Made by a program: the position numbers and the translations under genes. The notes under the pieces were generated by a model that was given only the letters and a program-made list of their open reading frames with translations, did no database searches and was not told where the DNA came from. A stretch of 64,000 nt of DNA, taken from the NCBI GenBank assembly GCA_963827855.1, contig CAWHBY010000002.1, positions 1,302,001-1,366,000 on the forward strand, in the 5' to 3' direction. This document shows, piece by piece, positions 1 through 7,930 of the stretch. Each line of letters opens with the position of its first letter. Positions within the stretch are counted from its first letter, which is position 1. Origin of the DNA: DTPU01 sp963827855. Lineage in GTDB: Bacteria > Planctomycetota > Phycisphaerae > Sedimentisphaerales > Anaerobacaceae.

Positions 1-1
1 G

Positions 2-508
2 ATCACGGAGGAGATCCTCCGCGGTGCTGGCGATAAGGGTAGCACCTTCTCGACGGGCGGCATGAAGACCAAGCTCGCTGCAGCCAAGATCGCCGCAGAC
101 GCGGGCTGTCGCGTGGTCCTGGCCCACGGCCGGGAAAAGGACGTGGTCCGCCGGATCATCGCAGGCGAGCCCGTCGGCACGATCTTCATGCCCAAGCGGC
201 GGCTGAGCAATAGAGCCCGGTGGATCCTCAACAGCCACGCCGCAGGCGTGATCCGGGTGGATGACGGCGCGATGCGGGCCATCGCGAACCACAAGAGCCT
301 CCTGCCCAGCGGCATCACGGCCGTGGAAGGCGTCTTCGAGGCGGGCACAGTGGTCCTGATCAACGACCGGGCCAAGGCCGTCACCAGTCTCAGCAGCTCG
401 CAGTTGGCCACGCTGGCCGGAAAACACAGCACGGAGATCAAGCGTCTGCTCGGCCCCGCTCACCGCGACGTGGTCGCCACGCCTGAAGACATCGTGCTGA
501 TGGATTGA
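2..508 (+). CDS. proB: Glutamate 5-kinase, C-terminal part (5' end outside window)
   Basis: The enzyme phosphorylates glutamate to glutamyl-5-phosphate, the first step of proline synthesis in the cytoplasm. The open frame enters from the left edge. It carries the end of the amino-acid kinase domain, with the GSTFSTGGMKTKLAAAKIA block typical of ProB (glycine-rich, then the conserved lysines), followed after about 60 residues by a PUA domain (RARWILNSHAAGVIRVDDGA... to the LLGPAHRDVV end). The first ATG inside the window (62) is internal, because the reading frame is open upstream of it and already matches the family. The PUA domain shows this is the long bacterial form. No partner gene such as proA is visible in the window. 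The next gene begins 150 bases downstream and looks unrelated. Confidence is high on family identity. Confidence 0.93.
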   Translation: MTEEILRGAGDKGSTFSTGGMKTKLAAAKIAADAGCRVVLAHGREKDVVRRIIAGEPVGTIFMPKRRLSNRARWILNSHAAGVIRVDDGAMRAIANHKSLLPSGITAVEGVFEAGTVVLINDRAKAVTSLSSSQLATLAGKHSTEIKRLLGPAHRDVVATPEDIVLMD

Positions 509-661
509 GCTCATTCTGGTTCCATGCTACACTGCCGGTTGAGTCCGACGAGGGTAGGGAGTCGATAATCGCCCGGACCACGGCAAGGTCCGTGATCTAG
601 GATCAGACGAGCCAGTCGGCGAAAGTGAGGGTGAAGACAGCCGATCGCTGCGGGGAGACCA

Positions 662-3082
662 ATGATGGGAACGCTCTGGCAGGACATCCGATACGCGATC
701 CGTATACTGAGGAAGAGCCCCGGCTTCACCATCGTGGCCGTGCTCACGCTGGCGCTGGGGATTGGGACCAGTACAGCGATCTTCAGCGGTGTCAATGCCC
801 TGTGGTTTAGTCCCGTCCCCGCGGCCCAGCCGGAGCGGCTCATCCAGATTCGCACCTACCGCAAGGAGGCGAATGACTACGCCTCCGGCGTCAGCGCGGC
901 AATCGTGCAGGAGCTGCGCGGATCCACGTCACTTCGTCGATCTTGCCAGGATTAGCTCCACCCAGTTGCGTTGGGAGAATGACGGCTGGATAGGAAGCGT
1001 TGATGGTGCTGCTGTCTCGCCGAACTTCTTTTCCTTTTGGAGCGCAAGACCCCGCCTTGGCCGGACCTTCGCCCCAGATGAGGGGGATCCTGTGCGTCTC
1101 CGGTCATCGTGCTTGGCCACAAGTTCTGGAAGACCAAGTTAGGTGGCGACCCCAGTTGGATAGGGAAGGCACTCCCCGTACAAGGTCAGCAGTGCACGGT
1201 GATCGGGGTGATGCCGCCTCACTTTAGATTCCCTTTCTATGCCGACTTCTGGGTGCCAGCCGATGATCCGCAGACAGGGTCCACAGACAAAGACATAATT
1301 GCATATCAGTTCAGGCCCTTCTATACGGCCATCGCAAGACTTGCTCCCGGAGTGCCTATGAAACAGGCGCAAGCGGTGTTGGATGTCCTCTCACAAAGGT
1401 ACGAGGATGAGCACCGTAAGTACGGCTACGGCTACACTGCTGTCCGCTTGCGACCCGTGCGGGAGATGTTCTCCAGCGTTGACGTGCAGAAGACCATTCC
1501 GGGTTTTGTGGGAGCCATGATCTTCGTCCTGGTGATCGCCTGCGCGAATGTCGCGAATCTGAATCTGGTCCGGACGGAATCGCGCCAGCATGAATTGGCT
1601 ATCCGCGCCGCGCTGGGGATAGGACGGCTTCAGCTCTTACGCCAGTTGTTGCTGGAGAGCTTCTTTCCGGCCCTGGCCGGGGCGGTGGCGGGCATAGGCC
1701 TGACCTATTGGAGCTTCAGCCTTATGGAGCGGTTGCTCTCCCCTTGGCTGTCCCGAGTGCGAGGCATTCAGCTCGACGGCCAGGTGCTGACCTACTCCTT
1801 GTTGGCTGCGGTCGGGATAGGTCTGGCCTCCGGGATCGTCCCCGCGTGGTATGCGGCGACACGATCTGCGGCCAGCACGCTCAGGCAGAGCGGGACGCAG
1901 GCGACGCCGAGCATCTTTCGCAGCCTCTATCGCCGTGGGCTGGTCGTCCTCGAAGTCTCCCTGGCAATGGCGCTGCTCGCTGGGGCTGGTCTGATGATCC
2001 GAAGTGTAGTTCATCTGCTACGGAGTAATCCGGGGTATGAACCGGCGAACCTGGTCAGCATTTCCATCGCGCCAGGTTTGGTGCAGAAATACCAGACGCT
2101 TGAGGCCAAGAACCAGTTCATGGCCGAAGTCCATCGGCGTCTCCTCGCTGTGCCGGGCGTCGAGGCGGTGGGCATTCTCGTCGAATTCTATGGTGTGCAA
2201 GATTTCGCCATCATGGGGCGCAAGGAGCCGATGCAATTGCATTGGAGCGGATGCGGCATAGGGATTGCGGATGCCTTCAAGGCGATGAAAGCCCCGCTGC
2301 TTCGTGGGCGGTACTTCGACGAGCAGGACCAGAGCACCGATGGCACGACCATTGTGGTGAACGAGACCTTGGCCCAACGCTGCTGGCCGGGGGAAGACGC
2401 AGTCGGCAAGACCATCCAGGCCACCACGGGTGACAAATGGAGCCGCGAGGTGGTTGGGGTCGTGGGTGACATGCGGACATGGGACCTCACCCACCCACCC
2501 GAGCCGACCATCTATTACCCACAACAAAGAGGCTTTACGCCGCTCGCCCATCGTCTCTTGGTCCGAACCAAGAGTGAACCCAGTGGGTTTATCAAGCCCC
2601 TCTTGGCGGAAATAAAGGCGGCAGGGCCAGAACTACGAGAACCTTCTGTCGAGGTGGTTAAGAACACTCTCTATGACAGCACCCGAGGGTACCGGGCCTA
2701 CACGTGCTATCTGCTCGTCTTCGGGGCAGTGGGATTGCTGCTAGCCAGCGTGGGCGTGTATGCAATTCTGGCCTATTCCGTGGCCTCACGTGTGCGTGAA
2801 ATCGGCATCCGCATCGCCCTCGGTGCTACGGAATCGGGCGTAGTGCGCATGGTCCTTGGCCAGGGGATGACACTCGTGGGCATAGGGATCGGCCTGGGCC
2901 TGGGTGCTGCATGGGCGTTGAGTCGACTACTGCGTGCGATGCTGCATGAGGTCAGCCCGATGGACCCACTCGCCTTGGGGGTGGGCGCAGGGGTGCTTAG
3001 TCTGATTGCCATGTTGGCCTGCTACATCCCCGCCCGACGCGCGGCGCGGATCGACCCGATGGCGGCGCTACGCTGTGAGTAG
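662..3082 (+). pseudogene. ADOP-type MacB/FtsX-like permease with two compensating frameshifts
   Basis: This is an 800-residue-class duplicated permease of the ADOP type, related to MacB/FtsX. It has two copies of a periplasmic MacB-like domain and eight predicted membrane spans. The start at 662 follows GGGGAG by five bases and begins DIRYAIRILRKSPGFTIVAV, the usual family N-terminus. The frame is lost near 920 and continues in the next frame (FVDLARISSTQLRWENDGW, then NFFSFWSARPRLGRTFAPDEG). It returns to the first frame near 1098, just before VIVLGHKFW, and stays open to 3082. The two shifts cancel, so the locus length of 807 codons is the normal family length. That points to either sequence error or very recent decay. 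The C-terminal half keeps REIGIRIALGA and the last RAARIDPMAALR block. No ATPase gene adjoins it, as usual for orphan ADOP permeases. A BlaI-type regulator follows, not the PadR type often seen with this family. Confidence 0.85.
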
Positions 3083-3121
3083 AGGCCATAGAGAATCTTC
3101 GCAAGAAACACAGGATTCCTG

Positions 3122-3150
3122 TTGACATATACTACATAATGAAGTACTTC
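3122..3150 (+). promoter_or_regulatory. BlaI-type operator within a sigma-70-like promoter
   Basis: A -35 box TTGACA lies at 3122-3127. Just inside it is an interrupted palindrome at 3130-3146 of the form TACTNCATNATGNAGTA, perfectly symmetric outside the three N positions. This is the TACT...AGTA dyad layout known for MecI/BlaI operators. The -10 is weak; TACTTC at 3145-3150 has 17-base spacing. It lies 56 bases upstream of the BlaI-type gene, so autorepression is the natural reading. Binding is inferred, not shown. Confidence 0.7.
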
Positions 3151-3201
3151 CATAAGAGGTAACGAGAGAATGCAGTGTATTGAGAACGAAAGGTCCGTGC
3201 C

Positions 3202-3594
3202 ATGAGCAGGCCACCCCTTGATCCATTGGGCGAACTTCAGCGAGCGGTCCTGGAAGCCGTGTGGGAACTGGGCCAATCCAGTGTCCGCCAGGTCTGGAAG
3301 CAGCTCAGTCAGAAGAGAGAGTTGGCCTACACGACGGTGCTGACGGCTATGCAGAGGCTGGAGCAGGCCGGCTGGCTCCGGCACAGCCGGGAAGGCAAGA
3401 AGAACATCTACGAGGCCACGCGAACACGGGAGCAGGCAGGCATCAGGTCGGCCCAAAGGCTCATCCACCGCATGTACGAGGGCAGCGCATTTCTGATGTT
3501 CCAGCACCTCGTAGATGAAGGCGAACTGGACGATGAGGAGCTCATGAAGCTCCGCACTCTGATCGACAGCAAACGAAAGGAGAGGCAGAGATGA
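3202..3594 (+). CDS. BlaI/MecI/CopY-family winged-helix repressor
   Basis: This is a 130-residue DNA-binding repressor. Residues 5-75 form a winged helix with the family signature LQRAVLEAVWELGQSSVRQV, then LAYTTVLTAMQRLEQAGWL, which places the recognition helix. The C-terminal helical part is the dimerisation region that M56 peptidases cleave in the Bla/Mec paradigm. The start at 3202 has an AAAGG ribosome site about nine bases upstream. Its stop overlaps the ATG of the next gene (ATGA at 3591-3594), so the two are co-translated. The dyad operator at 3130-3146 lies in its promoter. The expected scheme is autorepression of a two-gene operon, relieved when the M56 partner is activated. No beta-lactamase or PBP-type gene adjoins, so the signal is unlikely to be a beta-lactam. 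The further targets are not known. Confidence 0.92.
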   Translation: MSRPPLDPLGELQRAVLEAVWELGQSSVRQVWKQLSQKRELAYTTVLTAMQRLEQAGWLRHSREGKKNIYEATRTREQAGIRSAQRLIHRMYEGSAFLMFQHLVDEGELDDEELMKLRTLIDSKRKERQR

Positions 3595-6500
3595 TCGGGA
3601 CCCCACTTCTTCCCAATGTGTCCCTCTGGGGCTGTCTGTGGCAAAGCACCCTGTTTGCCGTCCTGGGCCTGGCGGGCAGTTTTCTATTGAGACGTCGGCC
3701 GGCCCGAGCTCACCAGGTGCTTCTGCTGGCCATGGTGGCGGCTGTGCTCGTGCCGGCCCTCAGCGGCGTGGTCCGGCACTTCCATCTGGGCCTGTTTCTG
3801 CAGCGGGCGACCATTCCTGAACGTGCGGAACTGCAACCACCTGGGGCAATCGAGACCATCGCGTTCATGGCAACCTCTGCCACGGAAGTTGCGCCGGCAC
3901 AGCAATCGCCATCGCCCGCGGCACCCCCGAGCCAAGCGGGTACGGGAGCGACCCACGTGGCCTGGCGTACGGTCGCACTGTGGGCCTGGGCGGTGGCAAC
4001 TGTGGCCCTGGTCGTGAGACTGCTGTTCGCTTTCGCAATGGGAGTCTGTCTCTCCCGTCGTGCCCGGCCCGTGAATAGCGGGCCGGTTGTACAATCGCTG
4101 CATCTCGTCCAAGCCAGGCTGGGAGTCCGCAAGGACATGCAGCTGCGGATAGAGGCAGGAGTTCGCAGTCCCGCGATCTGGTGTTGGGGTCGCCAACCTA
4201 TGCTATTGCTGGCCGACGACGGAAGTAGTTCCGGGGACAGAGTAGATTGGGTGGGCGTGATCTCCCACGAGTTGGCGCACTGGAAGCGCAGGGACCATGT
4301 CAGTGGCCTGCTCGCGGAACTGGCCGTCTGTGCTTTGCCATGGAATCCTCTGCTATGGTTGTCGAAGCGGCATCTGGTGTCTCTGACAGAGCAGGCATGT
4401 GATGATTGGGTGGTGGCCAGCGGGCAACCCGCCGAGGATTACGCCGAATCGCTGCTCGGTTTCCAGCCCCAAAACCGGATGGCCTTTGTGCCCGCGGTGG
4501 TCCACAGCAGGACAGGCGTGGCCTCCAGAGTCCATCGCATCCTGAATGACGCATGCGGTAATCCCCGGGCCGGAACCAAATGGGCCCTTGGAGCGACCGT
4601 TCTGGTGGCGTGTGTGGCCGTTGGTTGCGCCTTTGCGCAAACCCGACCGGCAGAACCAGCGGCTATGGCGCCGGGCCAAGCGAAGCTGCCGGCCTCAAGT
4701 CCGGACAAGCCGGCCGCGGACCGCGAGAAGCCGGAGCAGCCGCGCCATGCGGCCCGGACCTTCAACTCCGAGTTACCGCTGCGCGTCTCGGTGATGGAGA
4801 CTTCTGATGGTGGGATGAGGCACGTCGGGGATACACCCAGCGCAACTCCTCTGCAGATCCCCGCCTGTTGGGACTGGCTAGTGGAACTCCGGGCCCCGGT
4901 GAAAGACTGGAGCTTGCTGGCACGCGAAATGAGTCTGAACAAGATTCCCGGCCTCCGTCTTGATTCGTGCACAGACTCCGATCTGAAATACCTAGCGGAT
5001 CTGACAGATCTGCGGCTGCTGGCCTTGTACAACCCCTCGATCACCGACGCTGGGCTGGAACATCTGAAGGGCCTGACCGAATTGGAGGTGTTGTATCTCG
5101 GGCGGACTCGGATCACGGATGCCGGCTTAGTCCACCTCAGGGGCTTGACCGGATTGCGCGGCCTGTTTCTGGACATGACCCGGGTCACGGATGCAGGCTT
5201 GGAACACCTGAAGAGCCTGACCAGATTGCGAGACCTATCCCTATGCGGGACGCGGATTACAGATGCCGGCCTGACTCATATCGAGGGCTTGACGGGGCTG
5301 CGTTATCTGGCGCTGATGAATACCCGGGTCACGGACGCAGGCTTAGAGCACCTCAGAGGACTGACGGAATTGCAGTCGCTGGCATTGAACACCACACGGG
5401 TGACCGGCCTGGGGCTCGTTCATCTCAAGAGCTTGACCGGACTAGAGGAGCTGAGCCTGGGGGGCGACCGGATCACGGACGCAAATCTGGCCTCGCTCGA
5501 CGGCTTGCCCCGGCTGACGAAGCTGGAACTGTCCGGCTCGCAGATTACGGACGCAGGCTTGATCCACATCAGAAGCTTGACGGGATTACAGCGACTGAGT
5601 TTGCGCAACACGCGAATCACGGATGCAGGTCTGGAGTCCCTCAAAGGTCTGACCGGGCTGTGGCGATTGGGATTGCAGAGCACTCAGATCACTGATGCAG
5701 GCCTGGAACATCTCCAGGGCCTCAGAGGGTTGCGGCGACTGTGGCTCGACGACACGCGGATCGGGGACGCCGGCCTCGAGCATCTCAAAGGTCTGACCGA
5801 ACTAGAGATGCTGGAACTGCCCGGCACGCAGGTCACCGACGCAGGTCTGGAACATCTCCAGGGTCTGACGAGACTGCAAGGGTTGTATCTCACGCGGACG
5901 CGGATTACGGACGCCGGCCTGAAGCACCTGCGGGGCCTGACCGAACTGCGCGACCTGGGGTTGATTGAGACCCAGGTCACGGACGAGGGTACCCGGCAAC
6001 TCAAGCAGAGTCTGCCGAACCTCACTGTGTGGACAGTCGGGAGGCAACCGGCTACCCTAGGTAGCGATGAGCCTACCCAGCCGATCAGAGCGGATGTTAC
6101 GCCTATCTTCGCGGACAACTTCGACAACGGGCCTTCCGACAGGTGGCGGTTCAGGGACATGAGGACGCCGTTGCCTGCGCCAGGGCATGCCGTCGAGAAC
6201 GGACAATTGAGGCTGTCAAACGCCAGAGCTTTCCTGGATAGCATTGACTTGACCGATTACGTCGTAAGAGCCCGCATCTGCATCAAAGAGTCGGCGCCCA
6301 ATTCGCAGGGAAGTTTCGGCATCGCAGTGCGGAGAACACCCAGCCTCGTCCGGGCGACCCTCCAGAACAGGTATGCCCTGTCTCTGATCTGCGGCAATCC
6401 GGGTGGGTTGTGGCTGGCATTCTCCTACTATGACGGCTCCGGGGCTCTCCAGCAACACGTGTTGGGCCTCACTTCATGCAAGGTGGTAGTCGGCCAGTGG

Positions 6501-6665
6501 TACACTCTGGAGTTTGAGATCCGAGGCGAGCAGTTGCGCGTATACCTGGACGGGAAGCTCATGGTGGAGGCGACGGATGAGCGGCTGACCAAGGGTCCCA
6601 TCCAGATCTCCAGCGGGAACGCGACTGTCCTTGTCGATGACTTTAGCGTGCACCCTCTGCCATAG
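3591..6665 (+). CDS. M56 (BlaR1-like) membrane peptidase fused to leucine-rich repeats and a LamG-like domain
   Basis: This 1,024-residue membrane sensor-protease is the partner of the upstream BlaI-type repressor. The N-terminal 350 residues follow the M56 plan: membrane spans near 9-30, 40-60 and 125-150, a cytosolic zinc-protease loop with HELAH at residues 226-230 and the downstream E of LTEQACDDW, then a fourth span near 325-345 (ALGATVLVACVAVGCAF). In BlaR1 a penicillin-binding sensor follows the last span. Here the segment after it is a linker, then about fifteen 24-residue leucine-rich repeats of the ITDAGLEHLKGLT type (residues about 460-815), then a LamG-like fold of the 3-keto-disaccharide-hydrolase (DUF1080) style (about 830-1024, FADNFDNG to FSVHPLP). 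The repeats and final domain should face outside the cytosol and are the likely sensor. The repeats produce a 72-base periodicity in the DNA. The ligand is unknown. Confidence 0.88.
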   Translation: MIGTPLLPNVSLWGCLWQSTLFAVLGLAGSFLLRRRPARAHQVLLLAMVAAVLVPALSGVVRHFHLGLFLQRATIPERAELQPPGAIETIAFMATSATEVAPAQQSPSPAAPPSQAGTGATHVAWRTVALWAWAVATVALVVRLLFAFAMGVCLSRRARPVNSGPVVQSLHLVQARLGVRKDMQLRIEAGVRSPAIWCWGRQPMLLLADDGSSSGDRVDWVGVISHELAHWKRRDHVSGLLAELAVCALPWNPLLWLSKRHLVSLTEQACDDWVVASGQPAEDYAESLLGFQPQNRMAFVPAVVHSRTGVASRVHRILNDACGNPRAGTKWALGATVLVACVAVGCAFAQTRPAEPAAMAPGQAKLPASSPDKPAADREKPEQPRHAARTFNSELPLRVSVMETSDGGMRHVGDTPSATPLQIPACWDWLVELRAPVKDWSLLAREMSLNKIPGLRLDSCTDSDLKYLADLTDLRLLALYNPSITDAGLEHLKGLTELEVLYLGRTRITDAGLVHLRGLTGLRGLFLDMTRVTDAGLEHLKSLTRLRDLSLCGTRITDAGLTHIEGLTGLRYLALMNTRVTDAGLEHLRGLTELQSLALNTTRVTGLGLVHLKSLTGLEELSLGGDRITDANLASLDGLPRLTKLELSGSQITDAGLIHIRSLTGLQRLSLRNTRITDAGLESLKGLTGLWRLGLQSTQITDAGLEHLQGLRGLRRLWLDDTRIGDAGLEHLKGLTELEMLELPGTQVTDAGLEHLQGLTRLQGLYLTRTRITDAGLKHLRGLTELRDLGLIETQVTDEGTRQLKQSLPNLTVWTVGRQPATLGSDEPTQPIRADVTPIFADNFDNGPSDRWRFRDMRTPLPAPGHAVENGQLRLSNARAFLDSIDLTDYVVRARICIKESAPNSQGSFGIAVRRTPSLVRATLQNRYALSLICGNPGGLWLAFSYYDGSGALQQHVLGLTSCKVVVGQWYTLEFEIRGEQLRVYLDGKLMVEATDERLTKGPIQISSGNATVLVDDFSVHPLP

Positions 6666-6752
6666 CGGGTGTCCGCCAGAGGAACCTCGTAGGGTGCGAG
6701 CACTCTTGCGGTCGTGACCTATCTGGACACCTATCATGAAGGAGCCACTGCC

Positions 6753-7322
6753 ATGAGAAACGTAAGCAGAACTCGGTCCATCGTCCTTCCCGTGCTGGCC
6801 ATTCTGGGAGCACTTGCGGTTGCAGGCCATGCCGGCAAACCGGTTCCGCTGCCGACCTTGGTTAAGCTCACCGGAGGGATTCAGATTCAGTCCGCAGACA
6901 ACACAGGCGACCCGACACGTGTCCACATCAAGTTCAACGACAGTTCACTGCATATCTCGTACCCAGATGCAACCTACACCCAGTTCCAGGAGTTCGTGTC
7001 GAACCCGGATTACTCGCCTTGGTTGCCGTCTGATACGCCCTCCCTGTGGGTCACCGGTAGCGGTGCGAACAGGACGCTGCAGTACTTCTACTGCGCTCAC
7101 ATCCTTCATGAGCATACAGGCGACTTGAGATGTGAGCTGAGCGAATTACATGCTGACCATTACTACTGTCTGGTGATCTCTGGTGGGAAGACACAGAAGA
7201 CCGGCGCAGTAGTCTTTCCGACGGGCAGCAACTGGAAGATCAACAAGAAGACGCCGAGCCCGGGCTATACCGTTGCCGAAGGCACACTCGGTGCACCGGT
7301 AACGTACAAAGCCACGCAATGA
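6753..7322 (+). CDS. Small secreted protein of unknown function
   Basis: This 189-residue protein starts at the ATG at 6753, chosen over an earlier in-frame start because AAGGAG lies eight bases before it and a clean signal peptide follows (MRNVSRTRSIVLPVLAIL, cleavage likely after GHA). The mature part is rich in beta-strand-like and aromatic residues and ends in a lysine-rich, proline-containing segment (NWKINKKTPSPGY). Two cysteines near the middle (YFYCAH and LRCEL), plus one more, could pair outside the cytosol. I recognise no domain. It lies 87 bases after the M56-LRR gene on the same strand and may belong to that transcript, but nothing else ties them. Confidence 0.7.
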   Translation: MRNVSRTRSIVLPVLAILGALAVAGHAGKPVPLPTLVKLTGGIQIQSADNTGDPTRVHIKFNDSSLHISYPDATYTQFQEFVSNPDYSPWLPSDTPSLWVTGSGANRTLQYFYCAHILHEHTGDLRCELSELHADHYYCLVISGGKTQKTGAVVFPTGSNWKINKKTPSPGYTVAEGTLGAPVTYKATQ

Positions 7323-7335
7323 AGGGGCACGCACT

Positions 7336-7732
7336 ATGCACTGTCTTCGACCAGCACAACACGTCTCAATATCAATTCTTGTTCTATCTCTTAATGGAGT
7401 GATTTGTGCAGAGCAAGCCGCATGGCCTCAGTTCAGGGGGCCCGGGGGACTTGGGATCGCATCTGATAGTCAGTCCGATCCCACCGAGTTGGATACATCG
7501 AAGAACCTTCTCTGCAAGACGGAAGTGCCTGAAGGACACTCGTCGCCCTGCATATGGGCGGATCGCATCTTTATTACAGCTCGTTCCGGCAACAAACTTG
7601 AGACTATGTGTATTGACCGTAAGAGCGGGGCGATCAACGGGAGAACGCGTCAAGGCGACCCCCGCACTGGTGGGCGGCAATATCTACTTGCGCACGGCGA
7701 AACACGTGATGGCCTTTGGAGGCTCTTATTGA
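7336..7732 (+). pseudogene. PQQ-like beta-propeller protein remnant with a large internal deletion
   Basis: The first 95 residues from 7336 have a signal peptide and the planctomycete PQQ-like propeller start AWPQFRGPGGLGIASDS, followed by a first blade (LLCKTEVPEGHSSPCIWADRIFIT). The frame then ends in unrelated sequence. In the next-but-one frame, 7640-7732, lies the standard propeller ending KATPALVGGNIYLRTAKHVMAFG and a stop. Start and end of a protein that normally has 400 or more residues are thus joined with the middle lost and a frame change at the junction near 7640. It is a decayed gene, not a short functional one. It lies 14 bases after the preceding gene. Confidence 0.8.
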
Positions 7733-7878
7733 CCTTTGTCTCGAAATGTGGGTCCTAAGCACAGCCGTGGCATGCTGGCACGAGCCGACGCAAGCTGGTA
7801 CACTCTGGTCAGAAAGCGGTTGGGCGCATGGTTCTTGTTTGCCTCCTGCGCCTTCACGATCTGGCCTGGAGCAAACGA

Positions 7879-7913
7879 ATCGGGGCCCGTGCCCCGTGGA
7901 CACAGGCCCCGAT
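7879..7913. terminator. Hairpin downstream of the 7931 gene
   Basis: Perfect 9-base arms ATCGGGGCC (7879-7887) and GGCCCCGAT (7905-7913) with a 17-base loop lie 18 bases beyond the stop of the minus-strand gene. No strong T run follows on either strand, so a classic intrinsic terminator is only likely, not certain. Confidence 0.5.
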
Positions 7914-7930
7914 GTGCTCAGTACGAGGAT

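Noticed and set aside
4970..6040. 72-base periodic DNA repeat, considered as a CRISPR or tandem-repeat array
   Set aside because: It is the coding sequence of 24-residue leucine-rich repeats; the units differ and there are no spacers.
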